50,363 nucleotides of DNA from Gammaproteobacteria bacterium (GCA_024639825.1 JAHEGH010000016.1:1-50363); one strand, 5' to 3'. Shown: positions 1 through 8,341, counted from the first letter of the stretch. The notes: generated from the letters alone by a model not told the origin. Numbers and translations: made by a program.

Positions 1-155
<155 letters not shown>

Positions 156-322
156 ATTGTCCGGATTTGGATACCGTAAGTTGTCCGAGTCTATACAATT
201 CCAAAATTAATTAATGACGTGATCGCTGAGGAGATGACCGGTCCATCGTCATTGACTGTAGTCGGTCTTCGACTTCGCTGAGGGCGGGTTTCCTGAACGG
301 CTGCTTCACCCTGTACACCAGC

Positions 323-370
323 CGCTCGGATGAACTGAGGTAGACTGTCGGCTACTGACCCAAAGCGGCC
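323..370 (+). repeat. Intergenic repeat, copy A
   Basis: A 48-base segment matching 1036-1083 with only three mismatches. It ends in the core CTGACCCAAAGCGG (355-368), which also occurs at 1998-2011. It sits in the leader of the gene at 435. The sequence just upstream (about 280-322) looks like a weak reverse-complement partner, so the element may be one arm of a longer imperfect palindrome. No protein is encoded. The rest of 156-434 shows nothing else I can name. Confidence 0.75.
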
Positions 371-434
371 CCTCAAGTCCCCCGAAAATGAACTAGTATT
401 CCCTTAATCAACAAAGCGATCACAGGGGGCCAAA

Positions 435-932
435 ATGACGCTTGAGCAAGGCGCAAACCTCGCTGAAATTCTCGGGGTCGTCGTTGTCGTCGTGACACTG
501 ATCTATCTTTCGGTGCAGGTGCGGCAGGGGACGGAGCTACTACGGTCAGAATCGAGACAGGCGCTCGTAACGAATGACGTGGCCTCATTGGCGGCTAACT
601 TCAACAATGCAGATGTGTTCGCGAAATACGTCTCGGGAGAAGAGTTGTCGGCGGAGGATCAATTGCGCTTGAGCTTCATGTTTACGCTCGATCTGAGGAA
701 CCGCGAGTTTGAATATTTTCAATACACCAATGGATTGCTGGATGAGCAGGCATGGCTGGCCTATCGTCATGTAGTGCTGGTCAATCACTCGACGGGTCTT
801 GGTCGAGCATGGTGGGATCACATTGGGCGAGGAATTGTCGATCCGAAGTTTGCCGCTTTGGTTGACGAGATGTTGGTCGATGCTGAGCCAAACGAGACCT
901 ATAAACAGATGGCCACTTGGGCCAACAAATAG
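435..932 (+). CDS. Membrane-anchored protein of unknown function (165 aa)
   Basis: Function unknown. Residues 1-25 form one N-terminal hydrophobic helix with a short polar lead (MTLEQGANLAEILGVVVVVV), followed directly by YLSVQVRQGTELLRSES and a soluble helical domain rich in aromatic residues (FEYFQY, AWLAYRH, RAWWDHIGR). The pattern NLAEI-hydrophobic helix-QVRQ, then a late WW, resembles a large family of uncharacterised proteins common in marine proteobacteria; that match is from memory. The ATG at 435 follows AGGGGGCC with suitable spacing. It is flanked on both sides by copies of the same repeat (323-370 and 964-1084), which makes it look like an independent accessory unit. Confidence 0.75.
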   Translation: MTLEQGANLAEILGVVVVVVTLIYLSVQVRQGTELLRSESRQALVTNDVASLAANFNNADVFAKYVSGEELSAEDQLRLSFMFTLDLRNREFEYFQYTNGLLDEQAWLAYRHVVLVNHSTGLGRAWWDHIGRGIVDPKFAALVDEMLVDAEPNETYKQMATWANK

Positions 933-963
933 GCGCTAATGGAGATTGTAGATCGGAGCCCAA

Positions 964-1084
964 GGTCCGCTTCTGGCCGTTAGGCGACGGTAGCCAGGTG
1001 TATGAACGAATGTCTGCTATGCCCCGCAAAGCCGACGCTCGAATGAACTGAGGTAAACTGTCGGCTACTGACCCAATGCGGCCA
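964..1084 (+). repeat. Intergenic repeat, copy B (imperfect palindrome)
   Basis: The right part (1036-1083) is 45/48 identical to copy A. The left part begins GGTCCGCTTCTGGCCGTTA and carries CCAGGTG, shared with copy C. The outer ends are roughly complementary: GTCCGCTTCTGG against the reverse complement GGCCGCATTGGG. It could therefore fold into a long hairpin. GAATGTCTGCT at 1008-1018 recurs inverted at 3331-3341. It fills almost the whole gap between the genes at 435 and 1140. Confidence 0.75.
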
Positions 1085-1139
1085 TCTCGCTATCATAGAT
1101 ATAAAACCACGATTTAATTCGTAAAGAATTTGTGAACAA

Positions 1140-1919
1140 ATGCTTGTTAGACGCTTGATTGACCATTTTCGACGGCATGACTGGCTCGTTGTAGCTGTCG
1201 AAATGATAGTTGTTGTAGTCGGCATACTTCTTGCTTTTCAGGTTGATCGATGGTGGGAGCAGCAAGGTGAGCGAATGCAAGAGGTTGAGTATGTTGCTCG
1301 CCTTACCAACGATATTGAAAGCGACATTCCCATTATTCAACAAGCGATAGAACTCGCGAAGCTGCGTAAAGAAATGGCAGACTTGCTCATGAGAGTTTCG
1401 GAGAAGCCAGCTGCGGCGTACGAACATCCGATTCGTTTTATTGTGGCGGTACATCAGGCGGCCTTTACCTACTCGCCCAATCTGACTAATCACACTTTTG
1501 ATGACTTACGCTCCACCGGCAACCTCCGATTGCTTCGTGATCCGGATATCAAGAAAGCGTTGTTCAATTACTACGATTTTGATCAGGACCAAAATCAATA
1601 CCGACCATTGCAGTTCCTGAGCGAGCAAAGACACTTCGAATTGGCTGCTGGCATCCTAAGTTACGATCAGGCGCGTCTCGTCCAGGACACTTGGTATGTT
1701 GTTAGTCCTGGTGAACTTGATAATTTCGACAATTCGCTTCTGAAACTCGATGAGGTTCGGGCGACGGTTCAACGTTTCGTCGAGAGGGATGCGCTGATTG
1801 GGTGGTTACCGGAGATGCGGCACCTCCAGAACGAACAGCTTTTAGTCAATGAGGATCGCCTAGCCAGAGCTAGGAGCGTTCTAAAACTATTGCGAAGCTA
1901 CTCTGAGAGCTTGAATTGA
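1140..1919 (+). CDS. DUF6090-like membrane-anchored protein (259 aa)
   Basis: Function unknown. The N-terminus has a short basic segment (RRLIDHFRRHDW), then one transmembrane helix around residues 17-36 running into FQVDRWWEQQ. This HDWLVVAVEMIVVVVGILLA arrangement is characteristic of DUF6090 proteins. The remainder is a helical domain that includes an early coiled stretch with NDIESDIPIIQQ and a conserved-looking FDDLRSTGNLRLLRDPDIKKAL. The product is probably bound to the inner membrane with its C-terminal domain on one face. The ATG at 1140 is in an A/T-rich context without a clear Shine-Dalgarno. The gene stands alone between repeat copies B and C, and its base composition looks more A/T-rich than the housekeeping genes after 3600. 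Confidence 0.75.
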   Translation: MLVRRLIDHFRRHDWLVVAVEMIVVVVGILLAFQVDRWWEQQGERMQEVEYVARLTNDIESDIPIIQQAIELAKLRKEMADLLMRVSEKPAAAYEHPIRFIVAVHQAAFTYSPNLTNHTFDDLRSTGNLRLLRDPDIKKALFNYYDFDQDQNQYRPLQFLSEQRHFELAAGILSYDQARLVQDTWYVVSPGELDNFDNSLLKLDEVRATVQRFVERDALIGWLPEMRHLQNEQLLVNEDRLARARSVLKLLRSYSESLN

Positions 1920-1941
1920 ACTGACAGAGCTATTTGTTATA

Positions 1942-2016
1942 CGACCGCTATTGGCCGTAACCAGCCGCCCAGGTGTCAGAGTAGCGAGAGGCTGCTGCTG
2001 ACCCAAAGCGGTCACT
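1942..2016 (+). repeat. Intergenic repeat, copy C (imperfect palindrome)
   Basis: Begins CGACCGCTATTGGCCGTAA and ends CTGACCCAAAGCGGTCA. The two ends are imperfect reverse complements (GACCGCT..TTGG against GACCGCTTTGG), and inner CAGCC/GGCTG segments extend the pairing. It shares CCGCT-n-TGGCCGT and CCAGGTG with copy B, and the 14-base core CTGACCCAAAGCGG with copy A. It lies between the genes at 1140 and 2055. Confidence 0.7.
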
Positions 2017-2054
2017 GAACGAAACCGCCGAGCCTTCTAGTTTGGAGCGCAGAT

Positions 2055-2246
2055 GTGACTAACCGCAATCAATGGAAACCAGTGTGGATCATGCTCACGG
2101 GATTTTTCGTGACACTGGTAGGGCTAATGCTAGCTATGTCTTCCGAGTCCGGAACTGGCGCAATATTATCTCTTGTTGGAGCATTGATACTCGCGGCTGG
2201 CGCCTTGATGGCTGCAATTACATCGAAGCGTGCTAAACGACACTAG
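2055..2246 (+). CDS. Small two-helix membrane protein (63 aa)
   Basis: No recognised family. The protein has a short polar start (MTNRNQWKP), a hydrophobic helix at about residues 10-27, a small Ser/Gly turn (SSESGTGA), a second hydrophobic helix at about 33-53 and a basic tail (SKRAKRH). That is a helical hairpin with both ends probably cytoplasmic. The start is GTG at 2055, supported by GGAG at 2044-2047 with 7 bases between. It lies between repeat copy C and the hydrolase gene in the same orientation. The length is short, but start, Shine-Dalgarno and topology agree, so I take it as a real small gene. Confidence 0.6.
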   Translation: MTNRNQWKPVWIMLTGFFVTLVGLMLAMSSESGTGAILSLVGALILAAGALMAAITSKRAKRH

Positions 2247-2297
2247 GAACGCCCGCTATACCTCGCACACCAAACCACCGGACATCGGAACACGTAA

Positions 2298-3242
2298 TTG
2301 GGCCTCAAACTTCTGAAAACAATGCTGCTCATTTTGCTGGGACTTTTTGCGACCTTGCTCGCCTTAATGGCCATCTATCCACAAAAAACTACTGCGATCG
2401 CCCTTAGTCTTGAGCGTAACGCGAGTGGATTGGATCACAAGACGATTGTCGTCGGTGAGGAAACCTGGCACTACCTTGAAGGAGGGCCGAAGGACGCTGA
2501 CGTGCTGCTAATGATTCATGGATTTGGTGGTGACAAGGATAACTGGACTCGGTTTGCAAGATCGTTGACTAAAACACACCGAGTGATTGCTCCGGACTTG
2601 CCCGGTTTCGGTGAATCCCGCTGGCATCCGAACTGGGACTATTCGCTATTCCCCCAGCGGGATCGACTAGCGAGTCTAGTACAGGCGTTGGGACTTGAGC
2701 AGATCCACTTGATAGGCAATTCGATGGGCGGGCATCTCTCGACCTTATATGCATACAAGTATCCATATGATGTGATGTCATTAACTTTGCTCGACAATGC
2801 TGGTGTGGTTTCGCCTGTCCAGAGCGATTTTCAACGTGCACTGGCACAAGGGGAGAACCCATTGGTCATCCGCTCGCTGGATGACTTTGACCGATTACTC
2901 GACTATGCCGCATACGAAAAGCCCTTTATTCCCTGGCCTATAAAAGGCGTATTGGCGCAAAGAGCGATGGAACGCGCGGAGGAAAACCAGTCTATTTTCA
3001 ACGCCATCGTAAGTGATCCCTCAACAGGTTTGGAACCTCTACTTGGGCAGATCGAGATTCCGGTGCTGATCATTTGGGGTGAACACGATCGCATTCTTGA
3101 CGTCAGTTCAGTTGAGAAGATGCAATCGCTTTTGCCGCAAGCAGAAGTAGTCATCATGGAAGACACCGGTCACGTACCGATGCTCGAACGTCCATCAGAT
3201 ACCGCAGTGCATTATCTTCGATTCTTAGGACAACTCCATTAG
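2298..3242 (+). CDS. Alpha/beta-fold hydrolase, membrane-anchored
   Basis: Serine hydrolase of the alpha/beta fold. Residues about 5-27 form a hydrophobic N-terminal signal or anchor. The oxyanion-hole strand is LLMIHGFGGDKDNW, followed by APDLPGFGES. The nucleophile elbow is GNSMGG (Ser near residue 142). The acid is in WGEHDRILD and the catalytic His in EDTGHVPMLERP, so the triad looks complete. The cap between these (DYAAYEKPFIPWP onward) resembles lipase/esterase and C-C hydrolase relatives; the substrate is unknown. The TTG at 2298 gives 314 aa, and the ATG at 2322 (306 aa) is an equally good start that still keeps the anchor. It is the last gene of the accessory stretch before the tRNA. 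Confidence 0.85.
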   Translation: MGLKLLKTMLLILLGLFATLLALMAIYPQKTTAIALSLERNASGLDHKTIVVGEETWHYLEGGPKDADVLLMIHGFGGDKDNWTRFARSLTKTHRVIAPDLPGFGESRWHPNWDYSLFPQRDRLASLVQALGLEQIHLIGNSMGGHLSTLYAYKYPYDVMSLTLLDNAGVVSPVQSDFQRALAQGENPLVIRSLDDFDRLLDYAAYEKPFIPWPIKGVLAQRAMERAEENQSIFNAIVSDPSTGLEPLLGQIEIPVLIIWGEHDRILDVSSVEKMQSLLPQAEVVIMEDTGHVPMLERPSDTAVHYLRFLGQLH

Positions 3243-3310
3243 CGATAATAGAGAACCTAATGGGCGATGTATTATGTGACGAGCGAGGCCCTTAACTCTT
3301 CGCTGTCGAT

Positions 3311-3341
3311 GAATGAACGCTATTGGTGAAAGCAGACATTC
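3311..3341. repeat. Short inverted repeat, diverged fourth copy of the intergenic element
   Basis: GAATG (3311-3315) and CATTC (3337-3341) close a small palindromic unit. AGCAGACATTC (3331-3341) is the exact reverse complement of GAATGTCTGCT at 1008-1018 inside copy B, so the two belong to one family in opposite orientation. The rest of 3243-3506 holds no gene I can support; it contains several GGGCC-rich pieces but no clear terminator. Confidence 0.45.
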
Positions 3342-3506
3342 CACCGAGATTTGCGGGTGGTCAGTCCAGGCAATTGCCGACACACTGCCGGCCCCGGTCG
3401 CTAATGGGCCGTCTGCCTTATTCGTCATCGGTCTGTTTTGACGGTCTTGGGCCAAGAATTAACGCCCGATTGTGTACGGGCTGTGTACCGGCTAGAAACG
3501 AAAAAT

Positions 3507-3583
<77 letters not shown>

Positions 3584-3605
3584 ACACAAGGGCGAGGAGT
3601 TTAGC

Positions 3606-3633
3606 AAAAAAAAGCCGGGCATTGCCCGGCTTC
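3606..3633 (-). terminator. Rho-independent terminator of the rpsU-rpoD operon
   Basis: GCCGGGC (3615-3621), loop ATT, GCCCGGC (3625-3631). Read on the minus strand, a run of nine T residues (A on the plus strand, 3606-3614) follows the stem. It lies about 40 bases after the rpoD stop codon and before the tRNA, so the tRNA is probably transcribed mostly on its own. Confidence 0.85.
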
Positions 3634-3670
3634 TTTTGTTCGCGGCTGCAGCCACTCCTGCAGGGTCAGC

Positions 3671-5500
3671 CTAGTCTTCGAGCAGGAAGCTCCTGAGCTG
3701 ATCCGAGCGAGTCGGGTGCCGGAGTTTGCGCAGTGCCTTGGCTTCGATCTGGCGAATACGCTCACGCGTCACGTCGAACTGTTTGCCGACTTCCTCAAGC
3801 GTGTGGTCGGTATTCATGTCGATACCGAAGCGCATGCGCAAAACCTTGGCTTCGCGTGGCGTCAGGCCGGCGAGAACCGAATGCGTGGTTTCCTTGAGGC
3901 CCGACGTCGTGGCCGAATCGACCGGCGAATGAACAGTCTGGTCTTCAATGAAGTCGCCGAGGTGCGAATCTTCGTCGTCGCCAATCGGTGTTTCCATTGA
4001 AATAGGCTCTTTCGCGATCTTGAGTACCTTGCGGACCTTGTCCTCCGGCATCTCCATGCGTTCGGCCAACTCATCCGGCAGCGGCTCGCGGCCCATTTCC
4101 TGCAGCATCTGGCGTGAGATGCGGTTCAGCTTGTTGATCGTCTCGATCATGTGAACCGGGATACGGATCGTGCGCGCCTGGTCAGCAATCGAACGCGTGA
4201 TGGCCTGGCGAATCCACCAAGTGGCGTATGTCGAGAATTTGTAACCACGACGATATTCGAACTTGTCGACAGCCTTCATCAGACCGATGTTGCCTTCCTG
4301 GATGAGGTCCAGGAACTGCAGGCCGCGGTTCGTGTACTTCTTGGCAATCGAAATAACGAGACGTAGATTTGCCTCGACCATTTCTTTCTTGGCGCGACGT
4401 GCCTTGGCTTCGCCAATCGACATTTGACGATTGATTTCCTTGATCTCGGCAATCGACAGTCGGGTTGCTTCTTCCACTGCAACCAGTTTGCGCTGTGCCC
4501 GCAAAACGTCGTCTTTGAGTTTGGCGAGGACTGACGAATGCTTGCGCTTCGCCCGGATATGCTTGTCGATCCAGGTGAAGTCGGTCTCGCTCTTCGGGAA
4601 ACTCGCCAGGAAATCCTTGCGGGGCATACCGGCATCACGCACGCAGAGTTGCATGACGAGGCGTTCCTGGCTGCGAATGATCGAAACGACATCACGCAGG
4701 TTGCGCACGAGAGCATCGAACAACTTGGGCGCGAGCTTGAGTTCCATGATTTCCAGAGCACTGTCATCCTGAGCCTTGACGGTGCGCTTATCTCTCTGGC
4801 CGTATTTCTCGAGGTACTTCATCGAACGGTTAAAATGCCGGCGAATGACCTTGACGCGTGCCTTCACCTCATCCGGATCAGGCCCCGTGTCGACGACTTC
4901 ATCGTCGTCATCGTCGTCGTCAGTTTTTTGCGCGGGCGGTTTGATCTCGTCGGGTTCGTTAGGGTCTATAAAACCGACCACGAAATCCTGCATACGCGTC
5001 TCTTCATTGATAACGCGATCAGCGACTTCGAGCAGCGCCTCGATGGTCGGCGGGAAATGAACCATGTGGTACTTCACCTGGTTCAGGCCGTCTTCGATAC
5101 GCTTCGCGATTTCAATTTCGCCCTGGCGTGTCAGCAACTCGACCGTACCCATCTCGCGCATATACATGCGGACCGGGTCGGTTGTCCGTCCAAACTCGGC
5201 ATCAACGCTCGCGAGGGCAGCCTCAGCTTCCTCGACGGCATCTTCGTCGGTGGCTGGCGTATCGGTCAGCGTTTTCGACTCGGTTTCCGGTGCTTCTTCG
5301 TACACCGTGATACCCATGTCATTAATCATATTGACGATGTCTTCGATCTGCTCCGGATCGACGATGTCGTTAGGCAGGTGATCGTTGACCTCGACATAGG
5401 TCAGGTAACCCTGTTCCTTGCCTCGTGCAATAAGATCTTTGAGTTGCTGAGCCTGTTTGCTCACAGCAACAACCGGTGCGGGTGCTTTTTTCTCAGTCAA
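3671..5500 (-). CDS. rpoD: RNA polymerase primary sigma factor RpoD (sigma-70)
   Basis: Housekeeping sigma factor. Region 1.1 is seen in [17 protein letters not shown] and [19 protein letters not shown]. Region 1.2 follows ([15 protein letters not shown]). A non-conserved region carries an acidic run of seven Asp residues. Region 2 is [20 protein letters not shown] then [20 protein letters not shown]. Region 4 ends with the -35-binding helix-turn-helix [20 protein letters not shown]. The longest frame begins at ATG 5530, but its nearest AGGAG is 17 bases away. TTG at 5500 has AGGA nine bases upstream and starts just before the conserved block, giving 609 aa, so I use it. Last gene of the rpsU-yqeY-dnaG-rpoD operon. 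Confidence 0.97.
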   Translation of the reverse strand: MTEKKAPAPVVAVSKQAQQLKDLIARGKEQGYLTYVEVNDHLPNDIVDPEQIEDIVNMINDMGITVYEEAPETESKTLTDTPATDEDAVEEAEAALASVDAEFGRTTDPVRMYMREMGTVELLTRQGEIEIAKRIEDGLNQVKYHMVHFPPTIEALLEVADRVINEETRMQDFVVGFIDPNEPDEIKPPAQKTDDDDDDDEVVDTGPDPDEVKARVKVIRRHFNRSMKYLEKYGQRDKRTVKAQDDSALEIMELKLAPKLFDALVRNLRDVVSIIRSQERLVMQLCVRDAGMPRKDFLASFPKSETDFTWIDKHIRAKRKHSSVLAKLKDDVLRAQRKLVAVEEATRLSIAEIKEINRQMSIGEAKARRAKKEMVEANLRLVISIAKKYTNRGLQFLDLIQEGNIGLMKAVDKFEYRRGYKFSTYATWWIRQAITRSIADQARTIRIPVHMIETINKLNRISRQMLQEMGREPLPDELAERMEMPEDKVRKVLKIAKEPISMETPIGDDEDSHLGDFIEDQTVHSPVDSATTSGLKETTHSVLAGLTPREAKVLRMRFGIDMNTDHTLEEVGKQFDVTRERIRQIEAKALRKLRHPTRSDQLRSFLLED

Positions 5501-5582
5501 GACGTAAATTCCTGCGGGTAAAAAATGCAAACGATTAATTCTACTCCTAAGAAAGAGCAGAATCTACATGATTTTCATTGAG

Positions 5583-7334
5583 TTAGGCTGCTTTCAACAG
5601 TTCCTGCAATTCGGCTTTCTCTTCAGCGGACAAACCGTTAACTCGTTGTTTTTCAATTAAAAATGAAATTCGTTCCTTGCGGCCGGCTGTCTCCAGTTGC
5701 TCGAGGCAGTCGTCCAGCTCCGCGGCAGCATCAAAATCGTCGTCCATAGGGACCTCGGAGGCAACAAGCTTGCCGAGATGTCGGCCTTCCTCATGGTGCC
5801 GCCAGCGCTCCAGTATCCCCGCCGTGCTTATATTGGGTTCCGCCTGGACGGTTTCAATGAGCGCCCGCAATAATTCAACGCCAGCACGATTCACGCCGGC
5901 TAATTTCTCGATATCGAGCTTCAGGCACGCTGCCGGATCGTTCAGCAACATCGTGATCGCATGACGAATGACGGATGGCTGACCCGCCGCCGGCTTCCTC
6001 GACCGGGATTTCGTCGAGCCACCGGCCACATAGGCGGACGGCCCGCTGCTTTTGTCACTGGAGAGCATTTTTTCAAGCTTGGCCGCGGTCAGCCCGACGG
6101 CCTCGGCGAGGCTCTCCACAAGCAACTCCCGATACACGCCTTGTGGAATCCGGTTCACGAGCGGCCGGGCGAGTTCCGCAAGGCGCGCGCGGCCGTCGAC
6201 GGTGCTCATGTCGACCTGGCCAGCCAGTTCCTGAATCAGGAATTCCGAGAGGGCAAGACCTTCATCCAGTGCTTTGAGAAACGCGTCCGTCCCGAATTCG
6301 TTGACGTAGGAATCGGGATCGTGCCCCTCCGGGAGGAACATGAATCGGATCTGTCGACCTTCGCGAATCTGCGGCAACGCGTTCTCGAGGGCGCGCCAGG
6401 CGGCCTTGCGTCCTGCCCGGTCGCCGTCGAATGCGAAGCACACGTTTTCCGTCAGCTGAAAGAGTCGATTCAGGTGGTCGCTGGTTGTCGCCGTACCCAG
6501 TGTCGCGACCGCGAAATCGATGCCGTGGCGGGCGAGGGCAACGGTATCCATGTAGCCTTCCACAACAACCAGTTGCTCAATATTTCGCAGCGCCTGGCGT
6601 GCTTCGTACAGACCATAGAGTTCGCGCCCCTTGTGGAACAAGACGGTCTCGGGGGAGTTCAGGTACTTCGGTTCGCCATCGCCCAGTGTGCGGCCGCCGA
6701 AGCCGATCGTGCGGCCGCGGGCATCGCGTATCGGAAACATGATGCGATCACGAAAACGGTCGTAATGCTTGCCGTTGTCTTTCTCAATAATCATGCCCGT
6801 GGCAAGCAGTCGCTGCGCGGCCTCGGTTGATTTGCCGAACTTGTCCAGGACGTTGCTCCAGCCGTCGGGTGCGTAGCCAATGCCGAAGCGCTTGGCTGTG
6901 CTGCCATCGATGCCGCGATTCTTGACGTATTCGACGGCCGGCGGCGAGTCTTTCAGGCAGTCCTGAAAGTGCCTCGATATAGTATCGAGCAGAGAGAACA
7001 GTTCGTCGTAGCGTCGCGCCGGTTTGTCGCTTTCGCTGCGAGGTACATCGACGCCCATCGATCCAGCGAGGCTCTCAATCGCCTCGACGAAGCTCATGTG
7101 ATCAAACTCCATCAGGAAGCCGATCGCGGTGCCGTGCGCGCCGCAGCCGAAGCAGTGATAGAAGCCCTTGCCGGGGCTTACCGTGAATGAGGGCGTCTTC
7201 TCATCGTGAAACGGGCAGCACGCCTTGAATTCCCGGCCTGCTTTCTTGAGCTGCACCCGGCGGCCGACAACCTCGACAATATCGGCCCGAGCGATCAGAT
7301 CGTCGATAAAGTCCTGAGGGATTAATCCAGCCAT
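5583..7334 (-). CDS. dnaG: DNA primase DnaG
   Basis: Makes RNA primers for replication and binds the DnaB helicase. The N-terminal zinc finger (CHC2) is CPFHDEKTPSF with FYHCFGCG at residues about 39-65. The catalytic core includes RFRDRIMFPIRDARGRTIGF. The TOPRIM motifs are VVVEGYMDTVAL (catalytic Glu) and FAFDGDRAGRKAA (Asp pair). The C-terminal part after about residue 430 is the helical DnaB-binding domain, less conserved and ending EEKAELQELLKAA. At 583 aa it has normal length. It sits 82 bases upstream of the rpoD start in the macromolecular-synthesis operon. The gap upstream to yqeY contains a hairpin at 7395-7419. Confidence 0.97.
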   Translation of the reverse strand: MAGLIPQDFIDDLIARADIVEVVGRRVQLKKAGREFKACCPFHDEKTPSFTVSPGKGFYHCFGCGAHGTAIGFLMEFDHMSFVEAIESLAGSMGVDVPRSESDKPARRYDELFSLLDTISRHFQDCLKDSPPAVEYVKNRGIDGSTAKRFGIGYAPDGWSNVLDKFGKSTEAAQRLLATGMIIEKDNGKHYDRFRDRIMFPIRDARGRTIGFGGRTLGDGEPKYLNSPETVLFHKGRELYGLYEARQALRNIEQLVVVEGYMDTVALARHGIDFAVATLGTATTSDHLNRLFQLTENVCFAFDGDRAGRKAAWRALENALPQIREGRQIRFMFLPEGHDPDSYVNEFGTDAFLKALDEGLALSEFLIQELAGQVDMSTVDGRARLAELARPLVNRIPQGVYRELLVESLAEAVGLTAAKLEKMLSSDKSSGPSAYVAGGSTKSRSRKPAAGQPSVIRHAITMLLNDPAACLKLDIEKLAGVNRAGVELLRALIETVQAEPNISTAGILERWRHHEEGRHLGKLVASEVPMDDDFDAAAELDDCLEQLETAGRKERISFLIEKQRVNGLSAEEKAELQELLKAA

Positions 7335-7394
7335 ATGAGTCTAAACGTCACCCGGCAACGGTCGGGTCTTGAGGGATTGTTTTTGTTTTTTTTA

Positions 7395-7419
7395 GCATAG
7401 CCTATTAAACCGGCTATGC
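7395..7419. other. Hairpin between yqeY and dnaG
   Basis: GCATAGCC (7395-7402) and GGCTATGC (7412-7419) form a perfect 8-bp stem with a 9-base loop. On the minus-strand transcript it is followed by an A-run rather than a U-run, so it is not a standard terminator in the operon direction. A role in mRNA processing or differential expression inside the operon is possible, as Escherichia coli processes the rpsU-dnaG-rpoD transcript, but this is inference. Confidence 0.45.
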
Positions 7420-7441
7420 CAGAGCGCAAATTTGGTGCCAA

Positions 7442-7891
7442 TTAGAGGGCGTTCAAGCGCTCTTTTACTGTGGCGCTAACCGCACCCATATCAGCACGGC
7501 CGGCGGCCTTGGCCTTGATCTGGCCCATGACCTTGCCCATGTCGCGCATGCCCGCTGCGCCAGTAGCCGTGATGACCTCGTCAACCATCGCGGCGAGTTC
7601 GTCGGCCGAGAGCTGCTCGGGCAGGTAGTCTTCGAGAACCACAATCTCTGCGCGCTCGATGGCAGCAAGATCCTCGCGATTCCCTTTCTCAAATTGGTCG
7701 ACCGAGTCGCGGCGTTGCTTGACCATCTTGTCCAGCACAGCGAGCACAGCGGCATCATCAAGTTCGATGCGTTTGTCGATCTCGACCTGCTTGACTGCCG
7801 CGAGAATAAGGCGCACCACTTTGAGCCGGTCTTTTTCTCCGGCTTTCATGGCGGACTTCATGTCCTCGGTGATTTTGTTCTTCAGCGACAT
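7442..7891 (-). CDS. GatB/YqeY domain-containing protein
   Basis: A 149-aa single-domain protein of the YqeY family, related to the tRNA-binding tail domain of GatB. Recognisable pieces are the N-terminal MSLKNKITEDMKSAMKAGEK and DRLKVVRLILAAVKQVEIDK, the central VKQRRDSVDQFEKGNREDLA, EIVVLEDYLPEQLS, and the end MGKVMGQIKAKAAGRADMGA. The family's function is unsettled; it is thought to bind tRNA or assist amidotransferase-like reactions. Insertion between rpsU and dnaG is common in proteobacteria. It is co-transcribed, with 49 bases from the rpsU stop. Confidence 0.92.
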   Translation of the reverse strand: MSLKNKITEDMKSAMKAGEKDRLKVVRLILAAVKQVEIDKRIELDDAAVLAVLDKMVKQRRDSVDQFEKGNREDLAAIERAEIVVLEDYLPEQLSADELAAMVDEVITATGAAGMRDMGKVMGQIKAKAAGRADMGAVSATVKERLNAL

Positions 7892-7940
7892 GGCTTAAAG
7901 AAATCAACAGTGCGCGTCGCGAACGCGACGCACAGGAGTA

Positions 7941-8156
7941 TTAGTAGAGACGCTTGCGCTTGGCTTCATCGCGAGACAGGCGCTTCATGTGGCGCTTGAC
8001 CGCGGCTGCTTTCTTTCGCTTGCGTTCCTGGGTTGGCTTCTCGTAGTACTCACGACGACGAAGCTCGGTAAGGATTCCAGCCTTTTCACAGGCACGCTTG
8101 AAGCGCCGCAGGGCAGCATCAAAATACTCGTTTTCTTTTACGCGAACACTTGGCAT
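7941..8156 (-). CDS. rpsU: 30S ribosomal protein bS21
   Basis: Complete 71-aa bS21. The N-terminus [20 protein letters not shown] is the family signature and is followed by a strongly basic tail ([20 protein letters not shown]). bS21 joins the 30S platform near the anti-Shine-Dalgarno and helps initiation. It is the first gene of the operon and is read from a good sigma-70 promoter at 8218-8246 through a GC-rich hairpin (8188-8205). Confidence 0.97.
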   Translation of the reverse strand: MPSVRVKENEYFDAALRRFKRACEKAGILTELRRREYYEKPTQERKRKKAAAVKRHMKRLSRDEAKRKRLY

Positions 8157-8187
8157 TGTTCAGGTATTCCGTCCAGACATAAATAAA

Positions 8188-8205
8188 CCCGGCGCTAGGG
8201 CCGGG
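8188..8205 (-). terminator. Leader hairpin before rpsU (attenuator-like)
   Basis: CCCGGC/GCCGGG 6-bp stem with a 6-base loop. On the minus strand it is followed by GTTTATTTATG, a loose U-rich tract. It begins only about 6-8 bases after the predicted transcription start near 8211 and lies 31 bases before the rpsU ATG. It could attenuate, or protect the 5' end of, the rpsU-yqeY-dnaG-rpoD mRNA. The U-tract is interrupted, so termination may be partial. Confidence 0.5.
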
Positions 8206-8217
8206 ACTGAGCCGCGT

Positions 8218-8246
8218 ATGATAGCGCCGGATTTGGCGGTTTGCAA
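8218..8246 (-). promoter_or_regulatory. Sigma-70 promoter of rpsU-yqeY-dnaG-rpoD
   Basis: On the minus strand, TTGCAA (plus 8241-8246), a 17-base spacer, then TATCAT (plus 8218-8223). Both boxes match the consensus at five or four of six positions with ideal spacing. The -35 is only 5 bases from the inverted-repeat element that starts at 8252. Confidence 0.65.
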
Positions 8247-8251
8247 AGGAA

Positions 8252-8341
8252 AATAGGGTACCGGACACCGTATTTCCAGACTATCATTGTCGACCCTTTG
8301 ATTCGGCCGGAACCGGGAAATACGGTGTCCGGTACCCTATT
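8252..8341. repeat. 26-bp perfect inverted repeat (REP/MITE-like) abutting tsaD
   Basis: Arm 1 at 8252-8277 begins AATAGGGTACCGGACACC. Arm 2 at 8316-8341 ends GGTGTCCGGTACCCTATT. The arms are perfect reverse complements over 26 bases with a 38-base spacer that encodes nothing. Each arm is itself a near palindrome around GGTACCGGACACC. The size and symmetry suggest a mobile palindromic element, for example of the kind moved by REP-associated tyrosine transposases. That assignment is inference, as no transposase is in the window. It occupies the gap between rpsU and tsaD and ends 2 bases before the tsaD ATG. Confidence 0.8.

Noticed and set aside
979..985. GTTAGGC, a match to the integron attC core GTTRRRY, in repeat copy B
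   Set aside because: No matching RYYYAAC partner at the expected distance and no equivalent in copies A or C, so I do not call an attC site.
4880..4925. GTC/TCG trinucleotide run suggesting a repeat or slippage site
   Set aside because: It encodes the acidic Asp stretch in the non-conserved region of RpoD, a usual feature of primary sigma factors.
4538..5521. Long plus-strand frame (327 codons) opposite rpoD
   Set aside because: It is the antisense shadow of a fully conserved sigma factor gene, with no Shine-Dalgarno or family signature.
5961..6830. 289-codon plus-strand frame opposite dnaG
   Set aside because: Antisense shadow of dnaG; the primase motifs on the minus strand explain the sequence.
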